Assembly (NCBI GenBank): GCA_035048485.1
Contig: CM068592.1
Location: 41,944,045 to 42,008,044, forward strand
Direction: 5' to 3'
DNA from: Pteria penguin
Taxonomy: Eukaryota; Mollusca; Bivalvia; Pterioida; Pteriidae
DNA: 64,000 nucleotides
The position numbers and the translations under genes were made by a program. This document shows positions 22,601 to 32,199 of the stretch, piece by piece; positions within the stretch are counted from its first letter, which is position 1, and each line of letters opens with the position of its first letter. Under the pieces are notes generated by a model. It did no database searches, was not told the origin of the DNA, and saw only the letters and a list, made by a program, of their open reading frames with translations.

Positions 22601-25527
22601 TTCCATACACTACACTTTCTTTTTCTTTAAAACAAATGTGCTTCTTTGTCGTTGATGTGTACATTTACCGTCTCCATATCCTATATCAGTATAATGCACT
22701 GTGAAGTTCTTGGTGACTAATGGTGAACATTCGATGCCAGTCGTGTGTACATCTGACATCACCTTTCTTGAAGTTCTTGGTGACTAATGGTGAACATTCG
22801 ATGCCAGTCGTGTGTACATCTGACATCACCTTTCTGTGATTACTAGGTTATCTTCATGTACCAGTTTATGTTTTATTATTTATATATCACAACAGACTGT
22901 TTGAGATCCAAGAATGTCAGTCGTAGTGATGTTGCCACGGTTACATATCGCTGGTTACCTATGAAATTTACACAGTCAACTTTATACCTTGTACACAATT
23001 TTGTTTATTATCTAAGAGTAATGCATGATTTGAATTCAAAATGCAAATTTTTCGTGTCGCGGCTTTGTCGTTTGTAAAGTCTCGAAGTTTTAAAGAAAAT
23101 CTTAAAAAACTCATTAAAACAAAAAGAGGTCAATAGCAAAATATATTTACCGAAAAATACAAATGTCTTTGTTGACACGAAGTTTAAGCAGAGTGCATCA
23201 TATGCAAATTAAAAGCATTATTGGATATCGTATTCCACATTATTGTCACACATTTTCTCTTTGCCGTATGGAATTTACCCCTACCGGGAGGAGGGTTTGA
23301 CTTAATTATCGTACCCTGTTCCTATGTTGTGTGGGTGAGACGCTTATTCCACTGGGCCATCGGTTTGGCCGCTGGCGGTTACGGGTCTATAAGGTGCATT
23401 GTTGTAAATGCCATAGTAACATGACACTAGTTACCTTTGTATTTTTCAGAGCAATATAAAAACAGCATGTATAATTCTTTTTATTGTGTTTTATTCTGTA
23501 GTTTGAAGTGTTTTATAAATACACCATGTATGATTTTTCTATTGTCTTTAAATCTTTCCGTGAATTCTTTCGTTAGTTTCAGTCCCTGGGGTTGGTTTAT
23601 GAAAGATAAAGACATACTGAAGACAGCTTGTCTCTATCCCAATAACACTTGCTCTCAGTCAGACGGAAGTTTGACTTCCTCTACGTCACTTCCTGGTCCG
23701 GTAAACATAGATAACGGGGGATTACCAGGACCTACCATCATGACACTTCCGGCTCCGCCATCCACGCCAGAATCTACCGACACTTATAAGGTATTTCATC
23801 GAGTAATGTACTGGATTTTGTTTGTTGCCATCTGTAGACAGTGTTTTAGTGGTAAAGGTTACGGTAATTACACTAATTTTCTCCAACGTTTTGTCTGATA
23901 TTCTTTGCTTCCTCAGCACATCCAAACAATACTTGACATGTGATCTCGATATGAATGTACTGAGGTAGATGTAGAAATGTATTTATGTTTGAAAACTAGA
24001 TGAATTAGTAAATTAAAACGTGAGTACTGATGCATCATGTCATTCAAAAATGAAGAACAGTAATCAAATTCTGATAGAAGGAATTCATGACTCATGTATT
24101 AATGAAAATGATCAGAACATTATCATTATTTTAATGTATTTCTATTATCTATATATAGAATGTTGCAAACTTTATTTTGAGAGTGTTCAAAAAGAGAAAT
24201 ACATTTTTGATTTTTATTTTTTGTAATTTGGGTTTTTATTTATTTACTTTTTTATTTTTGATAAAACTCTTTTATAATAAGATTCTAACAAAGGAGACGT
24301 ATTGAGATGCGGAATAAACATAATTATTCAAAACAATACCAAGTAACTCCGATCCACATACACTATATTATCCTTGAATGAGATATATGTACAGATATAT
24401 ACTATATGGTATTAATGTGTCTTGCCACGTGACCCACGAATATTCAGGAGAAAGATGGACCCCAGGTCCAACTGGCAATAGGTTTGATATACATTAAAAG
24501 ACTATACGATGTATAAATATGTTCATGAATGAAAAGTAAGAAACGCAACAATATTCAGTCATTCAATTCAAATGTCTTATGTACGTCATCTAGTCAGAGA
24601 GTTAGAGATTCAGTATGGTACACTGTATAATTCTACATGTGCGGATCCAAAGGGGTGGACCGGGGGTCTGGACCCACCCTGAAATACGAAGAAAATGACT
24701 TTTCTTGTTATTCTCTGATGTAAAATCAGTAATTTTACAAAACAAAAAACAAAAAAAAAAAAAAAAACAAACAAACAAACAAACAAACAAACAAAATTAA
24801 AAAAAAAAACAAACAACAAAAAACATGGGTGGACCTCTCTCGGAAAATTCATTGGGATATGGCCTGATTTTTCCCGTTTAACACTTTTCATTACCGGTGT
24901 TAATAATCTACTATCTAGTTTCTTAGCAGATATTTAGTTGGAGTTACCTCCAGTTGTTAGCAATGTTTGTGGTCAAGCATTATTTTTACCTCATATTCAT
25001 ACTACTAAGTTTAATGATTTGTTTGCTTATATTTTCACTTCTCTAGAAACCTATTTTTTACAATGTCTAACACCTCATAATTTGCATGAGCAATGCAAAA
25101 ACACAAGAAGTATCTCTAGTTTGGAGAAATTACCTAAATAACTTGGTTGATTTATAAAAATATTCAGTTAAATACCACAAGGATGGCGGGCAACTTCTTA
25201 CAAGGGAAGTAACTCCAATAAAATTTCATGCTAATAGAACCTTTTCATATGAAAATAGTAAAACTTACTATTGCATGAGTAGGAGAAAAATACCACTTGT
25301 GGTTCTAGCCACCTAATGATTAACTTCTATAGCAATGAGATCTTTTCCTCTCACAGGATGGTGCAATCTGGACAACAGTAAGTGACCTGAAGACAATGGT
25401 GGGCGTGAGTATAGCGTCTCTGATCATTGTTATCGGGATAGTTATTATAACAATAGTGTGTTGGAAGAAATACCGGAAGTCAGGAACCAAAAGCGGATAC
25501 AAACCTCTTACCAGTCACGATCCTTGA
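9068..25527 (+). CDS. Six-exon gene: mucin-like type I membrane glycoprotein of unknown family
   Basis: Exons 9068-9916, 19492-19632, 20256-20309, 22201-22262, 23583-23790 and 25357-25527 join in frame to about 494 codons; every intron is GT..AG. Seen: signal-like N-terminus (1-26); Ser/Thr-rich stalk (about 50-180) with five N-X-S/T sequons; 14 cysteines between residues 182 and 392, an even number fitting seven disulfides; a second Ser/Thr/Pro stalk (393-438); one hydrophobic helix (about 453-474) followed by Lys-Lys-Tyr-Arg-Lys; and a 20-residue tail with GYKPL. The topology implies a glycosylated surface or endosomal protein with its Cys region outside. The cysteine-helix pattern recalls small extracellular helical modules (saposin-like, DUF19-like), but I cannot assign it. 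Start: this ATG follows an in-frame TAG; a possible acceptor at 9039-9040 means an upstream 5'UTR exon may exist. The reading frame across five junctions is strong support; function is inference. Confidence 0.85.
10159..10328. repeat. 21-bp AT-rich tandem repeat, about 8 units, intron 1
   Basis: Unit AGCATATAATTATAGGACTA C with variants. It is followed by two further copies of GATATCCGTAAAAAGC...TATGGCGTTCCATA at 10328 and 10451. Confidence 0.85.
10615..10645. repeat. (AG)n microsatellite
   Basis: About 15 uninterrupted AG dinucleotides. Confidence 0.95.
10768..12208. repeat. 68-bp tandem repeat, about 21 units, intron 1
   Basis: Unit contains CAGGTAAATAAACGTAGGTC, AAGGTACATAATGTAACATG and AACTGATCTGGCAGTACAAC. 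Units are highly similar, differing mainly in the CATCCTCAACAG/CATCGTCAACAG stretch. Every unit carries CAG|GTAAAT on the gene's sense strand. Confidence 0.95.
12806..14115. repeat. 46-bp tandem repeat, about 28 units, intron 1
   Basis: Unit contains GAGGAGATAAGAGGAATCAT, GACTTATGCCTATGTCCATG and TCAGGG. A second unit type has ATATCTAGAGAGGAAATAAG in place of GTCAGGGGAGGAGATAAG, and the two are interspersed. Confidence 0.9.
14480..14623. repeat. 24-bp tandem repeat, 6 units, intron 1
   Basis: Unit CATGCATTCACAAATAAAGT CACA; exactly 144 bp. Open frames here are by-products of a unit length divisible by three. Confidence 0.95.
15093..15605. repeat. 62-bp tandem repeat, about 8 units, left part
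   Basis: Unit includes GTAGCTAGCTAGACAGGAGA, TACTGATTATTCACGGGCAC and AAGGTCTCGTCTCTTGGCGG. It is split from its right remainder (18694-18800) by the 3.1-kb transposon. Confidence 0.95.
16622..16800. mobile_element. MITE-like element with C-runs inside the 3.1-kb transposon
   Basis: ACAGTGGCGGATTTAGAGG at the left, complement of GGATCCGCGACTGT at the right, with two C-runs of 13-14 bases. Same style as 39240-39435. It is nested in the larger transposon and so is younger than that insertion or was carried with it. Confidence 0.55.
17040..17273 (-). mobile_element. SINE family A, diverged reverse copy inside the 3.1-kb transposon
   Basis: Reverse copy of the tRNA-like head (17180-17273, B-box complement GGGAATCGAACCC) and body (GCAGTGAGGGATC, AACGGACCCTCCCGAAGC). 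The tail is lost or diverged. Confidence 0.7.
18694..18800. repeat. 62-bp tandem repeat, right remainder
   Basis: About 1.5 units (GAGATACTAATTATTTACGG..., then GGCGGACGTAGCTAGCCAGA) continuing the array at 15093-15605 beyond the transposon. Confidence 0.9.
18934..19170 (+). mobile_element. SINE family A with deletion in tRNA head, intron 1
   Basis: TGTGGCCCAGTGGATAAG head, a deletion replacing the B-box region, then the standard body (ATAAAAACCGAGGTCC, GATCCCTCACTACTTCGG, CAGATGCCGTCACC) and (CAAT)-like tail. Confidence 0.8.
19492..19632 (+). CDS. Exon 2: Cys-rich helical segment
   Basis: 47 codons, phase 0 at both ends. The acceptor is ATATTTAG and the donor is CAG|GTGCGT. It encodes residues 284-330, with Cys296 and Cys308 in two amphipathic stretches. 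The 9.6-kb intron before it is filled with repeats. Confidence 0.8.
20025..20095 (+). repeat. Dispersed repeat fragment related to the 62-bp unit
   Basis: GCCAGGTAAGAGACGTTTAC then GGACACCTGGTCTCACCT and GTGTTCATAG: same order of parts as the fragments at 28040, 43785, 45255 and 61900. Recalled as a very common bivalve dispersed sequence; unverified. Confidence 0.5.
20256..20309 (+). CDS. Exon 3: small symmetrical exon with one Cys
   Basis: 18 codons, phase 0 at both ends, between acceptor TTGTTACAG and donor AAG|GTAACA. It encodes residues 331-348 with Cys342. Being symmetrical in phase, it could be skipped without breaking the frame, but that would leave an odd number of cysteines. Confidence 0.75.
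20793..20908 (+). mobile_element. SINE family B, internally deleted, intron 3
   Basis: tRNA-like head (AGTGGTTAAGCGCTTGGC ... GGTTCGATTC) and TTTAAGAGGTTGGT, then directly the ACCAACCAACC tail. The central GCGATATAACTG segment is missing. Confidence 0.8.
21240..21600. repeat. About 72-bp degenerate tandem repeat, 4-5 units, intron 3
   Basis: Units run GCCGACTTAGGACGGTTAAC, then CAATTGGTGTAGTTTACCCA, TTGGCGGATATTCTCCACTT. The first unit is preceded by TTGCAGTTACAGTGCCGACG, matching the single-copy dispersed repeats at 27106 and 31905. Confidence 0.8.
21681..21835 (-). mobile_element. SINE family B, reverse copy, intron 3
   Basis: Reverse-strand tRNA head (GCGCTTGGCTTGCGGCGCCG) at the right and tail complement (GGTTGGTTGGTG) at the left. 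Target duplication ATCTATTAGAAGTA (21667-21680) / ATCTATGAGAAGTA (21836-21849), 13 of 14 matching. Confidence 0.9.
22201..22262 (+). CDS. Exon 4: two Cys and one N-glycosylation sequon
   Basis: 62 nt after acceptor AATTGTAG and before donor GAG|GTATGT, leaving two bases (AG) that are completed by T from exon 5 to give Ser. It encodes Cys355, Cys360 and the sequon N362-H-T. Confidence 0.75.
22703..22836. repeat. 67-bp perfect direct duplication, intron 4
   Basis: GAAGTTCTTGGTGACTAATG...CACCTTTCTT at 22703-22769 is repeated at 22770-22836 with no mismatch I can see except at the final base, so the duplication is recent. Confidence 0.95.
23583..23790 (+). CDS. Exon 5: last Cys pair and Ser/Thr/Pro stalk
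   Basis: The acceptor is taken at TTTCAG (23577-23582). A TTAG six bases upstream would add two codons in the same frame, so NAGNAG-like variation is possible. It encodes Cys385, Cys392 and sequon N389-N-T, then a Gly/Pro/Ser/Thr stalk just outside the membrane helix. The donor is AAG|GTATTT, phase 0. Confidence 0.8.
24635..24850. mobile_element. Fragment of the GCGGATCC MITE-like family, intron 5
   Basis: Begins ACATGTGCGGATCCAAAGG and contains the GGGGTCTGGACCC block seen in the other copies. A long A-rich (CAAA)n stretch at 24735-24822 follows, then GGGTGGACCTC. The matching right end is not evident. Confidence 0.45.
25090..25260 (+). repeat. Dispersed repeat, copy 2, intron 5
   Basis: GCAAAAACACAAGAAGTATC, TTGGAGAAATTACCTAAAT and ACAAGGGAAGTAACTCCAAT AAAATTTCATGC parallel 4320-4520. 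Confidence 0.6.
25357..25527 (+). CDS. Exon 6: membrane helix, cytoplasmic tail and stop
   Basis: 56 codons plus TGA after the strong acceptor CCTCTCACAG. About 22 uncharged, Ile/Val-rich residues form the helix (453-474), followed by a basic stop-transfer cluster and a 20-residue tail. The tail contains Gly-Tyr-Lys-Pro-Leu, matching the YxxPhi sorting consensus, with Tyr 12 residues from the helix. Confidence 0.85.
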   Translation, partial: DGAIWTTVSDLKTMVGVSIASLIIVIGIVIITIVCWKKYRKSGTKSGYKPLTSHDP

Positions 25528-26354
25528 TTCTATATACCGCTGAATCATGCGGTACAGACGTTACTTAGAATCATTATTCTGCCGATGTTTGGTGGAAACT
25601 CGAAAAATGCCATCATGTGATAAATACATGTACATAGAACTTACATGGATTTCATGTTCATTTTAAATGAGTTACAGCAGTAACTCAAAGTTTGGGGGAA
25701 ATCATCAATCTTACTTTGATTCTCAAACAAAAAGGATATTTGAGATGAAAAAAGGTTTAAGATTAAAAGTTATCATTTTGAATAATGTGTTAATTGTAAC
25801 TTTTATAAAGCATATGATAAATATTTCATAATTTTTTTTTTGAAGTCACGTATTCATCATTACATAACCATAGTAAATCATACGCGTCAATGCATTTGTC
25901 TTCCTGTTAATTCAGTCCATGGTTATGAACATGTATTCCATATGTTACGTTTTAATTCATTCAATTATAATATTTTCTTGATATTCACAAGTTTCACAAT
26001 CGACGATTATACTGTGCATCATTCATAAAATCTTGTACAATTAGTTTATTTTTTTTCATCGATGTTAAAAACAAAATATAAAATATGAAAAATAACATGT
26101 TATTTCATAATGTGTCACTACAGGTAACGTTGAAAATTGTACTTTCATTAACACAATTGATCCTGCAGTTCTGAGGACCATTTTGAATCACTTTTATTCC
26201 TCAATCCCTTTTTGATTTCTGTAACAAGGAAAATTCTCTCTGTAGTCATAAATATGTACACACCAATAGCATTGTAGTATGTAATGGTACCCACTCGGTA
26301 TCATAGGATCTGTACACGATTGCGGTTTACTGTTAGATAAATAGATAAATCAGT

Positions 26355-26391
26355 AATAAAATCGATAATAACATAGAATAAATTAAATAAA
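26355..26391 (+). promoter_or_regulatory. Cluster of three AATAAA hexamers, possible poly(A) signal
   Basis: AATAAA occurs at 26355, 26377 and 26386, about 830-865 bp after the stop codon and before the next SINE. I noticed no earlier AATAAA after the stop. In AT-rich DNA this is weak evidence. Confidence 0.3.
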
Positions 26392-26543
26392 ATCTTTTGC
26401 TCATACATTATTAACTGTTAATGTGGAGCTTTCACAACATTTTCATTCCTTTTGTCATTTAACCTCTTTGCAGTTCGGAGAAATTGGAAGACAGAAACCA
26501 AAGTACATAATGTGATAGTTCACATTGTTATACAAAATTACTA

Positions 26544-26818
26544 AGCCGGCGTGCCCTTGTGGTATCGCGCCGGACTCCTGATCGGGAGGCCGGGGTTCGA
26601 GTCCCGCTCTGGCCATGCCGGTGTCCTGTCTTTCGGATGAAACAGTAAAAACCGAGGCCCCGTGTCGTGGTATGCATGGCACGTTAAAGATCCCTCACTG
26701 CTTCGGGTGGGTCCGTTGCAAAGGTTAAAATTTATATACCAAGCATCAAGCAGATGCCGTCACCATATACGTGAAATATTCGTGGTGTGACGTAAAACAA
26801 AAATCAATCAATCAATCA
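26544..26818 (+). mobile_element. SINE family A, full copy with perfect 14-bp target duplication
   Basis: tRNA-like head (TGGTATCGCGCCGGACTCC ... GGGTTCGAGTCCC), body with CTTTCGGATGAAACAGTAAA, GATCCCTCACTGCTTCGGG and CAGATGCCGTCACCATATAC, and an (ATCA)n tail. ATACAAAATTACTA at 26530-26543 and again at 26819-26832 is a perfect target duplication. Confidence 0.92.
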
Positions 26819-27105
26819 ATACAAAATTACTATATCTTCAAACAATAATTTGAAATCTTTCTCGGTTATTAGTCGGGCCGTAAAGATCATTGACAAAAAG
26901 GTTTCGTTGAAATGGCAAAAAAAAGGAAAAAATTAATAATAATTATAATAAAATGTATAAAACTCAACTCATTGAGACACAATACCATTCTCCGATATCG
27001 CTCCCTGCGATTTCATTATAAACATTGATACATGTGTCTTCTCTATCATGTATTGGTCACTCAAATGAACTAAAATCCAGATAAATCATGTTAAAGAGAT
27101 CTGAC

Positions 27106-27262
27106 CAATACACATAACACATCGCACAATTCAACACAGAAAACAACATTACCGATATATTTGATTGTGCTGCAGTTACAATACCGACTTTGGACGGCCA
27201 AATAAAGTAACAAACGTCGTCACTCAATTAGTATGGTTAACCGGTTTACGGGCGCCCACCTA
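27106..27262 (+). repeat. Dispersed repeat, copy 1 (related to the 72-bp array)
   Basis: ATTTGATTGTGCTGCAGTTA C, ATACCGACTTTGGACGG and TATGGTTAACCGGTTTACGG are shared in order with 31905-32042. Confidence 0.65.
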
Positions 27263-28039
27263 ATTTCTTGTCATTTTCCCTTACAAGTTTTCCTTATCGT
27301 ATCACTTCTGTTTTTCTCTTTACAGAGAAAAATCTTATTGAATACTGTATCGTTGTTTTAATGATAAATATCATGAATTATTTTTTTAATTAAATTTCTA
27401 TTGATAACTGAGACAATACTTCTGACATATGTTCACTCCTTTGTTCAGTGGATTCTGAGTTGATCACGTGAATTTATAAAAAATTAGTTTGTGTCCCTTA
27501 TTTACTAGTGTGTTATCAGAGACATCTGACCAAGCTGTATGATACAATTCAACAAGGGCATGCATATCCCATTAAGCAGGTACTGCATTCTTTGTACAAC
27601 AGTCCTATTTATGTATTGTTGGGAGAGGTATTAAATGCATAACTGTTCACAAAATCCAAAGCATTTGACCTTATTCATGTCTATGAAGTATTGTAGAATT
27701 ATCTGTAGGGTTTTGGCATTCCTACTCTGGACATTGTCATCGAGGAAGAAGTTCTATGGTCGATACAGAGATCTGGTGCAATTTGAGATCCCCCTCTCAA
27801 GAATGTTAACCGACATTTTGGGACCTGACCATACAAACTAACCATCTTAACTTTTTGACTATACTTGATTTGACATAATACGTATATATACAAGCATTTG
27901 TTCACGTGCATTTTCGATATCGGAATTTCAGTTAAACAACATTTCATGCCTAGATATGGAAAATTTGACTTCTTGTTCTTGTCTGTCTCCGTGTATACGT
28001 GTATATTCCTGTATTTACTTCCTAGACTTGAAAAGTTGT

Positions 28040-28140
28040 TGCAGGACTTTTTCGACGGGTGTTGCATGCAACCAGGGGACGCTAACACTTCCCGGGCACC
28101 TGGACTCGCCTCGATTTTATCGGGATTCGCATTTGTCTGA
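28040..28140 (+). repeat. Dispersed repeat copy directly upstream of the 57-bp array
   Basis: GACGGGTGTTGCATGCAACC, GGGGACGCTAACACTTCCCG and GGCACCTGGACTCGCCTC: degraded copy of the family at 43765. Its position 90 bp before the 57-bp array fits the idea that the array grew from the downstream half of this element. Confidence 0.45.
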
Positions 28141-28231
28141 ATATTACACTATACACGATATTGTCCTTTTGTTCTATGGATTATGAGATATGGTTTACCC
28201 TTAGGTACTTTTTCGTTTTTTACTTATAGGT

Positions 28232-29636
28232 GTATTTTACATGTACGTTGTTGTAAGTGTCACAGTGACATGGCATCAGTTACTGTCGTATTTTACATTG
28301 TACATTGTTTCGAGTGTCACAGTGACATGACATCAATTACTGTCGTATTGTACATTGTACATTGTTGTGAGTGTCACAGTGACATGTCATCAGTTACTGT
28401 CGTATTTTACATTGTACATTGTTGTGAGTGTCACAGTGACATGGCATCAGTTACTGTTGTATTTTACATTGTACATTGTTTCGAGTGTCACAGTGACATG
28501 ACATCAATTACTGTCGTATTGTACATTGTACATTGTTGTGAGTGTCACAGTGACATGTCATCAGTTACTGTCGTATTTTACATTGTACATTGTTGTGAGT
28601 GTCACAGTGACATGTCATCAGTTACTGTTGTATTTTACATTGTACATTGTTGTGAGTGTCACAGTGACATGGCATCAGTTAATGTCGTATTTTACATTGT
28701 ACATTGTTGTGAGTGTCACAGTGACATGACATCAGTTACTGTCGTATTTTACATTGTACATTGTTTCGAGTGTCACGGTGACATGGCATCAGTTACTGTC
28801 GTATTCTACATTGCACCTTGTTGTGAGTGTCACAGTGACATGTCATCAGTTACTGTCGTATTTTACATTGTACATTGTTGTGTCACAGTGACATGGCATC
28901 AGTTACTGTCGTATTTTACATTGTACATTGTTGTGAGTGTCACAGTGACATGGCATCAGTTACTGTTGTATTTTACATTGTACATTGTTGTGAGTGTCAC
29001 AGTGACATGGCATCAGTTACTGTCGTATTTTACATTGTACATTGTTGTGAGTGTCACAGTGACATGACATCAGTTACTGTCGTATTTTACATTGTACATT
29101 GTTTCGAGTGTCACGGTGACATGGCATCAGTTATTGTCGTATTGTACATTGTTGTGAGTGTCACAGTGACATGGCATCAGTTACTGTCGTATTTTACATT
29201 GTACATTGTTGTGAGTGTCACAGTGTCATTGCATCAGTTTCTGTCGTATTTTACATTGTACATTGTTGTGAGTGTCACGGTGACATGGCATCAGTTACTG
29301 TCGTATTTTACATTGTACATTGTTGTGAATGTCACAGTGACATGACATCAGTTACTGTCGTATTTTACATTGTACATTGTTGTGAGTGTCACAGTGTCAT
29401 TGCATCAGTTTCTGTCGTATTTTACATTGTACATTGTTGTGAGTGTCACAGTGACATGACATCAGTTACTGTCGTATTTTACATTGTACATTGTTGTGAG
29501 TGTCACAGTGTCATTGCATCAGTTTCTGTCGTATTTTACATTGTACATTGTTGTGAGTGTCACAGTGACATGGCATCAGTTACTGTCGTATTCTACATTG
29601 CACCTTGTTGTGAGTGTCACAGTGACATGTCATCAG
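28232..29636. repeat. 57-bp tandem repeat, about 25 units
   Basis: Unit contains GTGTCACAGTGACATGGCAT, CAGTTACTGTCGTATTTTAC and ATTGTACATTGTTGTGA. 57 = 19 codons with no stop in two + frames, producing spurious frames up to 294 codons. Some units are shortened (near 28883 and 29150). Sub-families (TTTCGAG versus TTGTGAG; ACAGTGTCATTGC) recur at spacings that suggest multi-unit duplication. Confidence 0.95.
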
Positions 29637-29922
29637 GAAGCCGGTGTGGCCTAGTGGATAAGGTGCTCGGCTCGTGATCGAGAGGTCGCGGGTTCGACTC
29701 CCGCCCGGGGCACACCGGTGTTCTGTCTTTCGGATGAGACAGTAAAAACCGAGGTCCCGTGTCACGGTAGGCGTGGCACGTAAAAGATCCCTCACTGCTT
29801 CGGGTGGGTCCGTTGCAAAGGTCTAAATTTGTATGCAATGCATCAGGCAGATGCCGTCACCATATACGTGAAATAATCGTGGAGTGACGTAAAACAATAA
29901 TCAAACAAACAAACAAACAAAA
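29637..29922 (+). mobile_element. SINE family A inserted in the 57-bp array
   Basis: Full copy with intact A- and B-box tRNA head and (CAAA)n tail. ACATGTCATCAG at 29625-29636 recurs at 29923-29934; array sequence continues directly after, so the SINE is younger than the array. Confidence 0.92.
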
Positions 29923-29934
29923 ACATGTCATCAG

Positions 29935-30175
29935 TTACTGTCGTATTTTACATTGTACATTGTTTCGAGTGTCACGGTGACATGGCATCAGTTATTGTCG
30001 TATTGTACATTTTTGTGAGTGTCACAGTGACATGGCATCAGTTATTGTCGTATTGTACTTTGTTGTGAGTGTCACAGTGACATGGCATCAGTTACTGTTG
30101 TATTTCAGATTGTACGTTTTTGAGGGTGCCACCGTTACATTGCATCAGTTACTTCTGTATGTTACATTTTTGACA
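29935..30175. repeat. 57-bp tandem repeat, continuation after SINE insertion
   Basis: About four units, progressively diverging rightwards (CATTTTTGTGAG, then CCACCGTTACATTGCATCAG), which marks the old edge of the array. Confidence 0.9.
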
Positions 30176-30909
30176 TTGTTATTGACACATCATGATATTT
30201 AGATGGCATTTTGACAATTAATAACTCTGAAAGGTACGTTTATTCACCTGAGCTTCAATACATAGCTTTTAGATGTAATAAGGAAATAGCTTTCTTACCA
30301 CGAAAACTGAAGTTATTGACAACTACATGCATATTAGCATTTATGATAAACGTAATGACTTTCGATTTCCTATTGTAGATTTCCCACTATCTTCATGCCG
30401 ATTCCCCAGACTCCACTATATGAAATTTATTTCTCAGTTTTTCGATTGGATAGACCCTATACGTATGTACTTGACTGCATGTCCTTAGCGATTTTTAGCA
30501 TATATCCGAGTCAAATGTCTTTCCCCCTCTTCTTTCCATGCAGAAAAACAACATGAAAACTCACTTTTAAACTATTGATTCAGGGTTATAAATTTATAGA
30601 TTTTTGGGTAAATTGAAATCCCTAAATATCGTTTGGATTTTTTCATTTTTTTTTCTAATATTAAATCGTATATAAAATATCTGGTTCATAATTTCGAAAG
30701 AGTAGCTTTTTGAAAGGTGTCGAAATTATGTTTATTTTTATTATGTAGCACGCTGAAACCGACCATGTTAACACAGTGCATTGTTTATCAGCAATGCTGA
30801 TGACACTTTCACACTTGACACAAGTGTTCTTACATTGCTGCTTTACCCAGTGATACATACTGACATGCTGTAACATAAGGGTTTTATTTTTTTCTTTTGA
30901 TAACAGAAA

Positions 30910-31152
30910 GGGAGCAACCATTTGATTTTTATCGGGAGGGGGGGGGGGAGACTTTCACCGGCCTGAATTTTTTTTTTGCCAAGTTTCAGAGTCGGATTAT
31001 TATTATTTATTGACAATTATTATTGTTTTTTTACTGGCCCTTTGGGCCGAATTATTTTTTTTTGCATAAAATTTTAGCCGGACTTATTTTTTGCATAGTC
31101 TTCCTGCCCCCCCCCCCCCCCCTCCCTCCATAAAAATCAAATGGTTGCTCCC
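30910..31152. mobile_element. MITE-like element with poly-G/poly-C shoulders
   Basis: GGGAGCAACCATTTGATTTTTAT at the left is matched by its complement at the right. G-run (about 30936-30949) and C-run (about 31107-31122) lie just inside the ends. The interior repeats GGCC and TTTTTTGC motifs, non-coding. I recall this end sequence as dispersed in molluscs (unverified). Confidence 0.75.
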
Positions 31153-31904
31153 TAAAACGGCCTGAACGTTTAATGCAAGTGCTCATAAGCCTTGTCTTAA
31201 GCATTTTTTCCCGACTTTCGTGTTTTATTTTATCATTTATTATCTATTTATTTATTTATCGATTTATTTATTTTTTCTTGAAAGGGGGGGGGGGGGTTGC
31301 AACTTTGAAAACTAAACGAAAGGGAAACACACAATGTCATACACGTCATCGACCGCGCTCTGTTGTTGATTTCATTAACTGATAAATGCTCTGTGTAATT
31401 TTGGTTTGTGCATGCTTGGTGACATTGATTTCTACTGATTACATAATAGACAACTTTTTGCACTTGCCGTGTTTAACTGTGGTTGTAATCTTTTCTTGAA
31501 TATGGTTGCGGTATCCTAAGTGTTACTATCAGATGCATTCGTCTGAATAAAACTAACTCAGATTAATGTGAAATGCCACGGTGTCTGGCGTAATGTAAAT
31601 GGTGCATTCACAGCAACGTGACACAAGACGATTGCTCACCGATTGAAGTGAAACTTGTTTGGCAAGCTCTACCTGCTAGAAATGCCGAGACACACACAGA
31701 CGATATGGAACAAAATAAATGGGTACTAAGAATGTGAAGTAAATATTACAGCTAAACAAATTTAAATTTCTTTACTTGCAGAGGCTGCATACCTTGAATT
31801 ACTTTCCTATAAATAATGTCCAGATTATAAAAGAAAAAAGAGGAGTTACTGGCTCAGTTATGTGGCAGAAGTCACCATGGAGCTATACAATACATGAATA
31901 TAAA

Positions 31905-32042
31905 TAATATACTAACACATATAACACAATACAAATCTATTTGATTGTAGTGCAATTACGATACCGACTTAGGAAGGTCATTTAATTTGACAACAGCCAA
32001 ACAAATGGTGTGGTTAACCGGTTTACGGGCCCACCTTCCCAC
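31905..32042 (+). repeat. Dispersed repeat, copy 2
   Basis: CTATTTGATTGTAGTGCAAT, ATACCGACTTAGGAAGG and TGTGGTTAACCGGTTTACGG parallel the copy at 27106. AACACATATAACACAATAC before it is also shared. Confidence 0.65.
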
Positions 32043-32199
32043 TCACCGTAACACCAGAACAATCAAAGGACGTACATTTAAAAATTTATAAATAATCCTC
32101 CATGTAAAGAACAAGGGTCAACAGGTATCGCATATTGAGAGGTCATAAAAATATAAACACGTAAGGTATTGAAAAACACATAATGATATAAAAATATAT

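Noticed and set aside
26544..26615. tRNA gene
   Set aside because: Same reason: head of a SINE with a 14-bp target duplication and a body shared with six other copies.
28183..29677. 294- and 168-codon Cys/Val/His-rich frames
   Set aside because: They are the 57-bp repeat (19 codons) read through; the frame breaks wherever a unit is shortened, with no selection against it.
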